Source: Streptomyces sp. ISL-12 (GTDB lineage: Bacteria; Actinomycetota; Actinomycetes; Streptomycetales; Streptomycetaceae). From it: a DNA stretch of 64,000 nt. Location: assembly GCF_018614415.1 (NCBI RefSeq), contig NZ_JAGGOO010000028.1, forward strand, positions 124,001-188,000, in the 5' to 3' direction. Below, in pieces: positions 51,771-60,932 of this stretch; the stretch's first letter is position 1, and each line of letters starts with the position of its first letter. The notes beneath the pieces were generated by a model. It was not told the DNA's origin and did no database searches. It saw nothing but the letters and a program-made list of their open reading frames with translations. The position numbers and the translations under genes are program-made.

Positions 51771-52391
51771 ATGACCGACGACATGGGGCCCTTCCGGGAG
51801 GCGGTCGCCGTGTGGGCGGCCGGCGGGTCCGGCGACCCCGCGCGGGAGCTGGCCGCGCGGCTGCCCGTCCGGGCGGCCGTCCTGCTGGAAGGTCCGAGCG
51901 ACGTCGCCGCGGTCCGCGCGCTGGCCGAGCGGCGCCGGCGGAACCTGGCCGCCGAAGGAGTCTGCGTCCTGTCGATGGGCGGCGCGATGAACATCGGCCG
52001 CTTCGCCCGCCTCCTCGGACCGCCCGGCCTGGGCCTGCGCCTCGCGGGCCTGTGCGACGAGCGGGAACACCCCTATTACGCCCGCGGTCTGGAACGGGCC
52101 GGTGCGGCTCAGCAGGGCTTCTTCGTCTGCGCGGCGGACCTGGAGGACGAGCTGATCCGCGCGCTCGGCGTGACCCGGGTGGCCGAACTCGTCCGGGCGG
52201 GGGGCGACCAGCGCGCCCTGGACTCCTTCCTGCGCCAGCCCGCCCAGCGGGGCCGCACCCCGCGACAGCAACTGCGCCGCTTCCTCGGCACGAAGAAGGG
52301 CCGCAAGATCCACTACGGTCGCGTCCTGGTCGAGGCATGCGACGCCGACCGCGTACCCGCCCCGCTCGACGGCCTGCTCGCCTGTCTCTGA
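51771..52391 (+). CDS. Stand-alone TOPRIM (OLD-type) domain protein
   Basis: 206 residues. The TOPRIM metal site is visible: Glu40 in AAVLLEGPSDVAAV, the SMGGAMNIGRFARLL turn and the acidic CDERE at 95-99. In OLD nucleases this domain follows an ABC-type ATPase; here no ATPase domain is present in the protein or next to it. It may be a nuclease, nucleotidyl transferase or regulatory remnant. The C-terminal part (LRRFLGTKKGRKIHYGRVLVE) is basic and could touch nucleic acid. Confidence 0.75.
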   Translation: MTDDMGPFREAVAVWAAGGSGDPARELAARLPVRAAVLLEGPSDVAAVRALAERRRRNLAAEGVCVLSMGGAMNIGRFARLLGPPGLGLRLAGLCDEREHPYYARGLERAGAAQQGFFVCAADLEDELIRALGVTRVAELVRAGGDQRALDSFLRQPAQRGRTPRQQLRRFLGTKKGRKIHYGRVLVEACDADRVPAPLDGLLACL

Positions 52392-52409
52392 CCGGCGGAC
52401 GACCGTACG

Positions 52410-53648
52410 TCAGCGCGCCGCCGCCCGCCCGGCGGCAGCGGGCCCCGGGCCGTCGGCGGAAGGGTCCTGCCCGTGCCGGGCCGCGACGCGGCCGACGGCC
52501 TTCCGCACCGGCCGGGACTGCAACTGCCGGATGATCCAGGCGTTGACGCGGATACCGCGCTCCGTGACCGGCGCCGCCTGCCGCACCCGGCCCGGGAACA
52601 GCCGCTGCGCGGCGCGGGTACGGGGCCGCATCGACCGTTCGAACGCCGCGAGGGCGTCGGACAGCCGGTCCGGGTGCTCGCTCACCGCCGCCGAGCCGAG
52701 GGCGTCGGCCAGTTCGGCGGCGCCGCGCAGGGCGAGGGCCGTACCGAGCCCGCTCAGCGGGCTGGCGCACCAGGCGCTGTCGCCGAGCAGGACGACCCGG
52801 CCGTCGTACCACCTCGGCACCTGGATCTGGTCGAAGGTGTCGAGGGCGAAGTCGGGCGCGACGCGTGCGGCGGCGAGGAACTCCGCCGTACGCCAGCCCG
52901 CGTCCGCGAAGACCTCGTCGAGCAGGGCGAACCGGGCGGCCCGGTCGTGCCGCGGCGGCAGCTCGACGGCGGCGAAGGTCAACCCCACCTCCTGCGTGCC
53001 CGGATGACCGGGCCGCGCCTCCACGGACCGTCGGCCGGGCGCGTTGTGGGTCAGGAACCAGCCGTCGAGACCGGGCGTGGCCGGTGTCTCGGTGAGGGTG
53101 AACCAGGCGTGCGCGAGGCCGAGCGGGCGACGGAAGGACGCCTCGGGGCCGAAGCGCAGCCGCCTGACCCGTGAGTGCGCGCCGTCCGCGCCGACGACGA
53201 GGTCGAACTCCTCGGGCGGTGCGCCGCGGAAGTGCGCGAGCACCCCGTCCGGGGTGTCCGTGAGCTCCTCGACGGTCTCGCCGAAGCGGTGCGTGACGGT
53301 GGGGCCGGCCGCGTCGTGCAGCGCCCGGGCGAGGTCCTCGCGCAGGAGTTCCTCCTTCGACACGTACCCGTTCCCGTCGAACGCCTCGACCGGCATGGTG
53401 GCCAGGGGACGGCCGGTGCGGTCGATCCACGCGGCGCCGCGCTGCGGGACGAGCCGGCCGAGCACCTCGTCCAGCAGGCCGAGCCGCTCCAGGACGTCAC
53501 GGCTGTCCCCGCGCAGGTCGACGGTCTGCCCGCCGGTGCGCAGGTCCGGCGCGATCTCCACCACCGTGACCTCCCAGCCGGCCCTGCCCAGCAGAAGCGC
53601 GAGGGTGTCACCGGCGATACCGGCCCCGACCACCAGAACACGTGCCAT
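52410..53648 (-). CDS. FAD-dependent monooxygenase
   Basis: 412 residues. FAD motifs are VLVVGAGIAGDTLALLLGRAG (4-24), the DG motif VVGADGAHSRVRRLRFG (about 165) and GRVVLLGDSAWCASPLSGLGTALALRGAAELADAL near 295. Class A flavin monooxygenase of the tetracycline/aromatic hydroxylase type. ATG 53648 has GGGGAAGGAA upstream. Divergent from a TetR regulator; an inverted repeat lies between them. Confidence 0.87.
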   Translation of the reverse strand: MARVLVVGAGIAGDTLALLLGRAGWEVTVVEIAPDLRTGGQTVDLRGDSRDVLERLGLLDEVLGRLVPQRGAAWIDRTGRPLATMPVEAFDGNGYVSKEELLREDLARALHDAAGPTVTHRFGETVEELTDTPDGVLAHFRGAPPEEFDLVVGADGAHSRVRRLRFGPEASFRRPLGLAHAWFTLTETPATPGLDGWFLTHNAPGRRSVEARPGHPGTQEVGLTFAAVELPPRHDRAARFALLDEVFADAGWRTAEFLAAARVAPDFALDTFDQIQVPRWYDGRVVLLGDSAWCASPLSGLGTALALRGAAELADALGSAAVSEHPDRLSDALAAFERSMRPRTRAAQRLFPGRVRQAAPVTERGIRVNAWIIRQLQSRPVRKAVGRVAARHGQDPSADGPGPAAAGRAAAR

Positions 53649-53702
53649 GTCCGTTCCTTCCCCACCACTGACCCACTGACTGACGCACTGACGCGAAAGT
53701 CT

Positions 53703-53739
53703 CGCGTTAGACGCTACACCCGTCCGGCTGCCTAACGCG
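53703..53739. promoter_or_regulatory. Inverted repeat in the monooxygenase/TetR promoter
   Basis: CGCGTTAG, 21 bp, CTAACGCG; perfect 8-bp arms in the 115-bp divergent promoter. The spacing suggests either two half-sites on one face of the DNA or two dimers. Confidence 0.5.
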
Positions 53740-53763
53740 ACTTGCTCGCGATAGGCTGGTGTC

Positions 53764-54360
53764 ATGACACAGGCAGTGGGAGTGACCCGTCCCGGAGGCA
53801 GATCGGCCAGGACGCGCGCGGCGGTGCACGCCGCCGTGCGGTCGCTGCTGGACGAGTCGGCGGACGGCACGGTGACGGTCGCGGAGGTCGCCCAGCGGTC
53901 CGGCGTGCACACCGCCACGATCTACCGGCGCTGGCGCGGACCCGAGGGCCTGGTCCTGGACACCCTGTTCGAGGAGCTGAGCCGCCGCTCGCCCCTGCCG
54001 GTCACCGGGGACCTGCGCGGCGACCTGCTCACGTACACGCGCCGGATGCTGGCGGACCTTCAGGCTCCCGCCAACCGGGTCTTCGTCAGGGCGATCGCCG
54101 CCGCGGCCCGCACCGACGGCCTCACCGGCCTGGCCGACTTCGCCGAGCCCCGCGTACGCCAGGTCGAGGCGGTCCTCGCCGCGAGCGGCACCACCGAGAT
54201 CGGCTTCCTCGACATCGGAGAACTGATCCTGGCCCCGGCCTATGCGCACGCCCTGCTGGGCGAGCCGCTCACTCCGGACGCGGACGCCGAACGCCTGGTG
54301 GAGAACGTTCTCGCCGTACTGGCCCACCGCCGGTCGCGCGCCTCGTCCGCGCCGGACTGA
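53764..54360 (+). CDS. TetR-family regulator
   Basis: 198 residues. Helix-turn-helix ARTRAAVHAAVRSLLDESADGTVTVAEVAQRSGVHTATIYRRWRGPEGLVLDTLFEEL (residues 15-70), then an effector domain with LTYTRRMLADLQAPANRVFVRAIAAAART. The divergent flavin monooxygenase is its probable target, the same gene arrangement as at 30.2-32.3 kb. Confidence 0.9.
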   Translation: MTQAVGVTRPGGRSARTRAAVHAAVRSLLDESADGTVTVAEVAQRSGVHTATIYRRWRGPEGLVLDTLFEELSRRSPLPVTGDLRGDLLTYTRRMLADLQAPANRVFVRAIAAAARTDGLTGLADFAEPRVRQVEAVLAASGTTEIGFLDIGELILAPAYAHALLGEPLTPDADAERLVENVLAVLAHRRSRASSAPD

Positions 54361-54401
54361 TCGCGTCCGGCTAAAGGCCGTCCTGGTGTCGTAGGGCCCG
54401 G

Positions 54402-55162
54402 CTACCGTTTCCGGGCCACTCCGGCGTAGATCGCGCTGGTGCACCCCTCTTCCCGGCCGGGCATCGGTTCGCCCAGCTCCGGGTGCCACTCCTCGGCGAG
54501 CACCACGCCCGGCTCGACGAGTTCCAGCCCCTCGCAGAAGCGGGTGAACGCGGCGCGGCTGCGCGGCGCCAGGGTGAACCCGCCGGCCTTGTACCTGCTG
54601 TCGGCCCCCCGGGCGACCTCCGCCGAGTGGAAGTCGGTGGTGACGTGCGAGAGGGTGATGTGACTTCCCGGCGCCAGGACCTCCTTCAGCCGGTCCACCA
54701 CCGTGTGGGCCCCGTCCTCGTCGCCGAGGAAGTGCAGCAGCGCGATCATCGACAGGGCCACCGGCCGGCCGAAGTCCAGCGTCTCCCCGGCCCGCGGGAG
54801 GATCAGCTCCGTGCCGCGGGCGTCGGCCTGCACGTAGTCGAGCGCCCTCTCGGCGCTGCCGCGCAACAGCGCCTCCGCGTGTGCCACCTGGTGCAGTTGG
54901 GCTCGGTCGGTATCCCCGTGCCGATGTCGAGGAACTGCCTGACCCCCTGCGCCGCCGCCCAGCGGGTGGCCCGCTGCGTGAAGGCCCGGTTGACCCGTGT
55001 GATCAAGGGGATGTTCGGCTCCAGGGCCATCAGCTGCCGGCCCATCGCCTCGTCGACCGGGTAGTTGTCCTTGCCGCCCAGGAACCAGTCGTACATGCGC
55101 GCGGGGTGCGGTCTGCCGTTGTCGATCCGTGAGGTCTTCGGCGAGTCGTCCAGTGCGGACAT
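54402..55162 (-). pseudogene. SAM-dependent methyltransferase (DUF574 type), frameshifted and internally deleted
   Basis: Starts MSALDDSPKTSRIDNGRPHPARMYDWFLGGKDNYPVDEAMG and runs to QFLDIGTGIPTEPN, the SAM motif I. One base is missing in the following AAC(C)TGCACCAG, and the frame resumes as LHQVAHAEALLRGSAERALDYVQADARG... to the end. Family members have about 20 residues (motif II, VVYVDNDP) between HQVA and HAEALL; these are gone. The product would be cut short and lacks a SAM-binding acid, so the gene is inactive. Confidence 0.75.
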
Positions 55163-55260
55163 CGTGAACTCCTGGGACACGCGACGCGGAGGGTCCTCAA
55201 CAAGGCGTAGCCCTGGGAGAGTTGGCGTTTGGGCGTGGGGAATCGGTGCGCGTGTTCCGG

Positions 55261-56097
55261 TCACGGCCGCGCGCCGCCGCCGGCCCGGCTCGTGGTGAAC
55301 CGGGAGGGCGGCGTGCCGAAGGTGCGCGTGAACGCTGCCGTGAACGCGGCGGGGGAGGAGTAGCCGAGGCGGCCGGTGACCTCGCTGACCGACGCCGCGC
55401 GCAGCAGCGGAACGGCGGCGAGCAACCGGGCGCGGGACCGCCACACGGCGGGGCTGACGCCGGTCTCCGAGCGGAAGCGCCGGGTGAAGGCTCGCTCGCT
55501 CATGGCCACCCGCGCCGCCCACGCGGCGTTGCCGATCCCCGTGTCCGGGGCGTCCAGGTACGTACGGCACAGCGCGGCCAGGTCCGGGGAGACGGGGACC
55601 GGGACGTGGAACGGGAGCGGAGTGAGGGCGGCGATCTCGTGCAGGAGGAGCGCGGCGATGGTCCCCGCCCGCCCCGCCATGCCGTAGTCGGGCTCGAACT
55701 CGGCACTGGCCAGCAGCAGTTCGCGCAGCAGGGGCGGTACGTCCACGACCGTGCAGGCCATCGGCCACCAGGGGACGGCGCCCGCTTCGACGTACAGGCT
55801 CCGGGTGCTCACGCCCAGCATGCGCACGCGGTGCCGGGTGGCGGGCGGGATCAGGACCGCGCGGTCGGGCGGCACCGTCCAGGTGCCCTCGGCGGTGTCG
55901 ACGACCATGACGCCGGTGGCGCCGTGCAGGAACTGCGCCCGCCGGTGCCCGTGCCAGTCCAGCAGGTGGCCGGGCGGGTAGTCGGTGGCGATCGGCAGGA
56001 CGGCCCGGTCGATGTGGTCGACGTCGGCCAGGGGGACGTTTCTCACCCCCGCCACGGTACAGGCCGAGACGCGAAGGAAACGCGCCGACCTTCGCAT
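55261..56097 (-). CDS. AraC-family transcriptional regulator
   Basis: 278 residues. N-terminal cupin (HLLDWHGHRRAQFLHGATGVMVV...WTVPPDRAVLIPPATRHRVRMLG), C-terminal AraC double helix-turn-helix (GNAAWAARVAMSERAFTRRFRSETGVSPAVWRSRARLLAAVPLLRAASVSEVTGRLGYSSPAAFTAAFTRTFGTPPSRF). The ATG at 56097 leaves only 35 bp to the divergent gene; GTG codons at 56055 or 56046 may be the true start. It may control the TauE/SafE gene. Confidence 0.88.
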   Translation of the reverse strand: MRRSARFLRVSACTVAGVRNVPLADVDHIDRAVLPIATDYPPGHLLDWHGHRRAQFLHGATGVMVVDTAEGTWTVPPDRAVLIPPATRHRVRMLGVSTRSLYVEAGAVPWWPMACTVVDVPPLLRELLLASAEFEPDYGMAGRAGTIAALLLHEIAALTPLPFHVPVPVSPDLAALCRTYLDAPDTGIGNAAWAARVAMSERAFTRRFRSETGVSPAVWRSRARLLAAVPLLRAASVSEVTGRLGYSSPAAFTAAFTRTFGTPPSRFTTSRAGGGARP

Positions 56098-56132
56098 GCG
56101 GGACGGCCGGGAGACCTGGTGAGGTAGGTCCC

Positions 56133-56936
56133 ATGAGTCTTGTGGCGTTGGCCGGAATCGGAGTCCTCACCGGGCTGACCACGGTGTTGTTCGGGTTCGG
56201 CGGCGGGTTCGTCGCGGTGCCGGTCGTGGTGTGGGCCGACGCCGCGCTGGGCGCGGACGCGATGCGGGTGGCGACGGCCACCTCCGCCCTGGTGATGGTG
56301 GTGAACGCCGGGTTCGCGACGGCCGTCACCCCGCGGCGGGTGCTCGCGGCCCTGCGCGGCAGCGGCGTCCTGCTGCTCCTGCTCGCCGCCGGTGGCGCGG
56401 CCGGCGCGCTCGCCGGCCGGGTCGCCCCGCCCGGCCCGGCCCGGTGGGCGTTCGTCGGCTACGTCGCCCTGACCGTCGTGGACCTGCTGCTGCGCCCCGG
56501 TTTCCTGCGCCCGCGCGCGGAGCACGGGGACACGTCCGGCGGACCGCGTCCGCTGCCGCCCCTGCTCGGCGCCCCGGTCGGAGCGGTCGCCGCCCTCCTC
56601 GGCGTGGGCGGCAGCGTGCTGACCGTCCCCGCGATGCGCCGGGCCGGGCACCCCATGCGGGTGGCGACCGCGCTGGCCAATCCGCTCACCTTCGCCATCG
56701 CGCTCCCGGCGACCGCGGTGTCCCTGTCCGGTACCGCGCTCACGGCGGTCCCGGACACGCACCATCGCCTGGTCGGCCTGGTCGCCCCCGTGGCCGCCGC
56801 GGCGCTGCTGCTCGGCGCGCTGCCGGTGATCGTCGTCCTGCGGCGGCGCCCGCCACGGATCCCGGACCGGGTCCACTCCTGGGCGTACATCGGCCTGCTC
56901 GCCCTGGTGGCGGTCGCGATGCTGCCGCTGGGCTGA
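56133..56936 (+). CDS. TauE/SafE-family permease
   Basis: 267 residues and about eight hydrophobic segments. The duplicated family motif is visible: VLFGFGGGFVAVPVVVW near residue 18 and ALLGVGGSVLTVPAMRR near 155. These carriers export sulfite or organosulfonates; the substrate is not predictable. Divergent from the AraC regulator. Confidence 0.88.
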   Translation: MSLVALAGIGVLTGLTTVLFGFGGGFVAVPVVVWADAALGADAMRVATATSALVMVVNAGFATAVTPRRVLAALRGSGVLLLLLAAGGAAGALAGRVAPPGPARWAFVGYVALTVVDLLLRPGFLRPRAEHGDTSGGPRPLPPLLGAPVGAVAALLGVGGSVLTVPAMRRAGHPMRVATALANPLTFAIALPATAVSLSGTALTAVPDTHHRLVGLVAPVAAAALLLGALPVIVVLRRRPPRIPDRVHSWAYIGLLALVAVAMLPLG

Positions 56937-57023
56937 GGGCCGGCCCCACGCCGCCCGCACCCCTCCGACAGTGCCTTTCGGGCCGGTGGCGCGGTCCCGC
57001 GTCCGCCGCGCCGCCGAAAACCG

Positions 57024-57061
57024 AGAACCCGGCCTGCCCGCCCAGGGCATCACCGGGTTCT
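57024..57061. terminator. Hairpin between the permease and GAPDH genes
   Basis: AGAACCCGG and CCGGGTTCT, 9-bp arms, 20-base loop with an inner CCTG/CAGG pairing. It lies between converging genes. Confidence 0.5.
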
Positions 57062-57111
57062 TCTTCAGCCGGCCGCGCCGGCCGTGCCCGCCGCTGCGGC
57101 AGGAGGAGGGG

Positions 57112-58110
57112 TCAGCCGCGGGCGAGGAGCTCCAGCGTGTCGATCACACGGTTGGAGAAGCCCCACTCGTTGTCGTACCAGGCGACCACCTTGATGTGCC
57201 GGCCGTCGACCCGGGTGAGCGCCGAGTCGAAGATCGACGAGGCCGGGTTGCCGGTGATGTCGGAGGAGACCAGCGCCTCCTCCGAGTACTCCAGGACACC
57301 GGCGAGCGGGCCCTCGGCGGCGGTGCGGTACGCCGCCAGCACCTCGTCGCGGGTCACGTCGCGGGCGACGGTCGTGTTGAGTTCGACGATCGAGCCCACC
57401 GGCACCGGCACCCGGATCGAGTCGCCGGACAGCTTGCCGTCCAGGCCCGGCAGGACCAGGCCGATCGCCTTCGCGGCGCCCGTGGTGGTCGGCACGATGT
57501 TGACGGCGGCGGCGCGGGCCCGGCGGGCGTCGCGGTGCGGGCCGTCCTGGAGGTTCTGCTCCTGGGTGTAGGCGTGCACCGTCGTCATGAACCCGTGCTC
57601 GATGCCGGCCAGGTCGTCCAGGACCTTGGCCAGCGGCGCCAGCGCGTTGGTCGTGCAGGAGGCGTTGGAGACGATCGTGTGCAGTTCCGCGTCGTAGGCG
57701 TCGGTGTTGACGCCGTAGGCCAGGGTGACGTCGGCGCCGTCCGACGGGGCGCTGACGAGCACCTTCCGCGCGCCCGCGTCGAGGTGGGCGCGGGCGGCCT
57801 TGGCGGAGGTGAAGCGGCCGGTCGCCTCCAGGACGATGTCGACGCCGAGTTCGGCCCAGGGCAGCCGGGCCGGCTCCCGCTCGGCGAGCACCTTGATCCG
57901 CCGGCCGTCGACCACCAGGGTGTCCCCGTCGACGGTCACCGGCCGGCCGAGGCGGCCGGCCGTCGAGTCGTAGGCGAGCAGGCGGGCCAGACCGGCGGGC
58001 TCCGTGAGGTCGTTGACGGCGACGACCTCCAGCGAGCTGTCGCGCTCCAGCAGCGCGCGCAGCACATTGCGTCCGATGCGGCCGAATCCGTTGATGGCGA
58101 TGCGGGTCAT
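57112..58110 (-). CDS. gap: Glyceraldehyde-3-phosphate dehydrogenase, type I
   Basis: 332 residues. NAD motif INGFGRIGRNVLRALLE at 5-21, catalytic Cys in SNASCTTNALAPLAKVL (near 150), His in TVHAYTQEQ, and the C-terminal WYDNEWGFSNRVIDTLELLA. AAGGGA precedes ATG 58110. It catalyses oxidation of glyceraldehyde 3-phosphate in glycolysis or the reverse reaction. Being alone, away from pgk/tpi, it is probably a secondary GAPDH copy. Confidence 0.95.
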   Translation of the reverse strand: MTRIAINGFGRIGRNVLRALLERDSSLEVVAVNDLTEPAGLARLLAYDSTAGRLGRPVTVDGDTLVVDGRRIKVLAEREPARLPWAELGVDIVLEATGRFTSAKAARAHLDAGARKVLVSAPSDGADVTLAYGVNTDAYDAELHTIVSNASCTTNALAPLAKVLDDLAGIEHGFMTTVHAYTQEQNLQDGPHRDARRARAAAVNIVPTTTGAAKAIGLVLPGLDGKLSGDSIRVPVPVGSIVELNTTVARDVTRDEVLAAYRTAAEGPLAGVLEYSEEALVSSDITGNPASSIFDSALTRVDGRHIKVVAWYDNEWGFSNRVIDTLELLARG

Positions 58111-58245
58111 GAAGGGTGTCCCTTTCCGTCGGTTCGCCACCAGGTTCGCGCGGGACGCCGGTTGTCGACAGCGGCGCGGGAGCCAGGGTTCGAAAGTATC
58201 GCGCCACCCCTCGCGCCACCCCCGCGCCACCCGCGTCCGACCGGG

Positions 58246-59202
58246 TCACTCGCCCCTGGTGAAGGTGCGCCGGTACTCGCTGGGCGTGGTGCCCAGGACC
58301 CGCTGGAAGTGCAGCCGCAGATTGGTGCCGGTGCCCAGTCCGACGTCGGCCGCGATCTGCTCGACGCTGCGCTGGGAGCGCTCCAGCAGCTCACGGGCCA
58401 GGTCGAGGCGGGCCCGCATCACCCACTGCATCGGCGTGTACCCGGTGTCCTCGGCGAAGCGCCGGGAGAACGTGCGCGGCGACACCGCCGCGTGCCGGGC
58501 GAGTGTCTCCAGGGTGAGGGGCTCGCCGAGCCGGTGCAGCGCCCACTCCCGGGTGGCGGCGAACCGCTCGCCGAGCGGCTCGGGCACACTGCGCGGCACG
58601 TACTGCGCCTGCCCGCCGCTGCGGTAGGGGGCCGCCACCAGCCGCCGGGCCGCGTGGTTGGACGCGGCGACCCCGAGGTCGCCGCGGAGTATGTGCAGGC
58701 ACAGGTCGATCCCGGAGGCGGCGCCCGCCGACGTCAGCACGCTGCCCTCGTCGACGAAGAGGACGTTCTCGTCGACCCGGACCCGCGGGTATCTGGCCGC
58801 CAGCGCCCGCGCGTAGTGCCAGTGGGTGGTGGCACGCCTGCCGTCCAGCAGCTCGGTGGCGGCGAGGGCGAAGGCGCCCGTGGAGATGGCGGCGAGCCGC
58901 GCGCCCCGCTCGTGCGCCGCGACCAGCGCCTCGACGACCGCCTCCGGCGGGTCCTCCCGGTCCGGGAACCGGTACCCGGGGACGAAGACGGTCTCCGCCC
59001 AGGCGAGCGCGTCGAGGCCGTCGGCGACGTGGTACGACAGTCCCTCGCCGCCGGAGACGAGACCGGGCCGCGCACCGCACACCCGTACCTCGTACGGCAT
59101 GCTCGCGCGGGTCGCGAACACCTGGGCGGGGATGCCGACGTCGAGCGGCTTCGCGCCCTCCAGGACCAGGACGGCCACGCGGCGCAGACGGGAAGCTGAC
59201 AC
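58246..59202 (-). CDS. GlxA-type AraC regulator with DJ-1/PfpI domain
   Basis: 318 residues. The N-terminal amidase-like domain (RRVAVLVLEGAKPLDVGIPAQVFATR...AAISTGAFALAATELLDGRRATTHWHYARAL; the nucleophile Cys is replaced by Thr in STGAF) is followed by an AraC DNA-binding domain (LETLARHAAVSPRTFSRRFAEDTGYTPMQWVMRARLDLARELLERSQRSVEQIAADVGLGTGTNLRLHFQRVLGTTPSEYRRTF). GTG start 9 bp after vdcD, so it is probably in the same transcript and regulates the decarboxylase operon. Confidence 0.88.
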   Translation of the reverse strand: MSASRLRRVAVLVLEGAKPLDVGIPAQVFATRASMPYEVRVCGARPGLVSGGEGLSYHVADGLDALAWAETVFVPGYRFPDREDPPEAVVEALVAAHERGARLAAISTGAFALAATELLDGRRATTHWHYARALAARYPRVRVDENVLFVDEGSVLTSAGAASGIDLCLHILRGDLGVAASNHAARRLVAAPYRSGGQAQYVPRSVPEPLGERFAATREWALHRLGEPLTLETLARHAAVSPRTFSRRFAEDTGYTPMQWVMRARLDLARELLERSQRSVEQIAADVGLGTGTNLRLHFQRVLGTTPSEYRRTFTRGE

Positions 59203-59211
59203 GGGAACAGA

Positions 59212-59448
59212 TTATGCGGACCCGAGCAGCGGCGGGACGGCCGGCACCTCCGACGCCGAGGCGATGTCCTCGGCGGTCAGCCGGAACCGCTCGGGGTAGG
59301 CGTCGCGGCTGGTACGGCGGGCGGGTTCGGTGGTGCGCCACATGTACAGGCAGCGGGCGCACTGGAGCACCTGCCAGACACCGGGCACGGGGGAGTGGGC
59401 GACGGTACGCACGGTCCGGTCGGCGCAGCGGGGGCAGAGGTCGGACAT
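59212..59448 (-). CDS. vdcD: Non-oxidative hydroxyarylic acid decarboxylase subunit D
   Basis: 78 residues with two zinc-ribbon-like CxxC pairs (CPRCADRT, CARCLYMWRTTEP). This small subunit occurs only with the UbiX- and UbiD-like subunits, as in vdcBCD of Streptomyces sp. D7, which converts vanillate to guaiacol. The role of the subunit is not established. It lies 28 bp after vdcC. Confidence 0.9.
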   Translation of the reverse strand: MSDLCPRCADRTVRTVAHSPVPGVWQVLQCARCLYMWRTTEPARRTSRDAYPERFRLTAEDIASASEVPAVPPLLGSA

Positions 59449-59476
59449 CAGAGGGTGTTCCTTTCCAGGGAGTCGC

Positions 59477-60901
59477 TCAGCGGGTGGCGAGCAGGGTGCG
59501 CAGCCGCGCGGTCCACTCGGCGGTCTCGGGCAGGTCCTTGACGGGCGTGCTGAAGTTGCCGCGTACGTCGGGGGCGACCGGGGTCGTCGCGTCGATGATC
59601 ATCTTGCTGGTGACACCGGCCGGCTGGGAGGCGGGGGCCAGCTCCACCACCGACAGGTTCGGCAGGACGAGGACGTCCTCCTTCGGGTTCACCTTGGCCG
59701 ACTGGGCCCACATCACCTGCGGCAGGTCGAACGGGTCGACGTCCTCGTCGACGAGGATGACCTGGGAGACGTAACCGAGGCCGTGCGGTGTGGTCATGGC
59801 GCGCATGCCGACCGCCTTGGCGAAACCGCCGTACCGCTTGGCCGTGGAGATGATCACCAGCAGTCCGTGGGTGTACATGGCGTTGACCGCGCGCACCTCC
59901 GGGAACTCGGCGCGCAACTGCTTCAGCAGCGGCACGCTGGTGTTGGGGCCGACGAGGTAGTCGCACTCGGTCCAGGGCATGCCCAGGTAGAGGGACTCGA
60001 AGACGGGCCGGGTGCGGTACGAGATCCGCTCGATCCGGATGACGGGCATGCGCCGGCCGCCCGAGTAGTGCCCGGTGAACTCGCCGAAGGGGCCCTCGAT
60101 CTGCCGTACCCGGGACTCGACGACGCCCTCGATCACGACCTCGGAGCCCCAGGGGACGTCCAGGCCGGTGTGCGGGGCGGTGGCGATGGGCATCGGCGCG
60201 CCGCGCAGGGCGCCGGCCATCTCGTACTCGGACTGGTCGTAGCGCAGCGGCATGCCGGCGACGATCGGGATCACCGGGTCGTTGCCGAGGGTGATCGCGA
60301 CCGGGAGGTCCTCGCCGCGCTCCTCGGCGGTGCGCAGGTGCTGGGCGATGTCGTGCACGGGCACCGGCTGGAGCGCGAGCCGGTCGCGGCCGATGACCTC
60401 CATGCGGTACGTGCCCAGGTTCTGCTTGCCGAAGTGGTCCGGGTCGGCGGGGTCCCGGGAGACCACGGCGGCCTTGTCGAGGTAGAAGCCGCCGTCGCCG
60501 TCGTTGAGGCGGAACAGCGGCAGTACGTCGAACAGGTCGACGTCGTCACCGGTGACGGTGTTCTCCATCCAGGGCGCGTCCGCGCGCCGCTCCGGGGCGA
60601 TCGGGAACGCGTCCCAGCGGCGGGCGAACTCCTCGACCTGCTCGCGCGGGGAGGTCTCCTTCGGCAGGCCGAGGGCGAGGGCGTGGTTGCGCCAGGAGCC
60701 GTGCACGTTCATGGCGATCCGGGCGTCGGTGAAGCCCTTGACCCGGTCGAACCACAGGGCCGGCGCCCCCTCGCCGATACGGCCCGCGGCGTTGGCCGCC
60801 GCCGCGATGTCGGGTTCCGGCAGGACCTCGTCCGTGATCCGCAGCAGCTGTCCCTCCTTCTCCAGCGTGTCGAGGAACGAGCGCAGGTCGTCGTAGGGCA
60901 T
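59477..60901 (-). CDS. vdcC: Non-oxidative hydroxyarylic acid decarboxylase subunit C (UbiD family)
   Basis: 474 residues, the UbiD fold. It contains VNVHGSWRNHALALGLPKETSP-like start, EVVIEGVVESRVRQIEGPFGEFTGHYSGGRRMPVIRIERISYR and the catalytic E-R-E neighbourhood, then SVPLLKQLRAEFPEVRAVNAMYTHGLLVIISTAKRYGGFAKAVGMRAM. It uses prenylated FMN to decarboxylate a hydroxybenzoate. Gene order B-C-D is that of vdcBCD, so vanillate or 4-hydroxybenzoate is the likely substrate. Confidence 0.92.
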   Translation of the reverse strand: MPYDDLRSFLDTLEKEGQLLRITDEVLPEPDIAAAANAAGRIGEGAPALWFDRVKGFTDARIAMNVHGSWRNHALALGLPKETSPREQVEEFARRWDAFPIAPERRADAPWMENTVTGDDVDLFDVLPLFRLNDGDGGFYLDKAAVVSRDPADPDHFGKQNLGTYRMEVIGRDRLALQPVPVHDIAQHLRTAEERGEDLPVAITLGNDPVIPIVAGMPLRYDQSEYEMAGALRGAPMPIATAPHTGLDVPWGSEVVIEGVVESRVRQIEGPFGEFTGHYSGGRRMPVIRIERISYRTRPVFESLYLGMPWTECDYLVGPNTSVPLLKQLRAEFPEVRAVNAMYTHGLLVIISTAKRYGGFAKAVGMRAMTTPHGLGYVSQVILVDEDVDPFDLPQVMWAQSAKVNPKEDVLVLPNLSVVELAPASQPAGVTSKMIIDATTPVAPDVRGNFSTPVKDLPETAEWTARLRTLLATR

Positions 60902-60932
60902 GGGGGTTCTCTCCTCGTGTGGGGCGGTGGGG

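Noticed and set aside
49316-51994. An 892-codon open frame antisense to the DUF4832 gene
   Set aside because: Shadow frame; the true genes on both sides are clear from signal peptides and domains.
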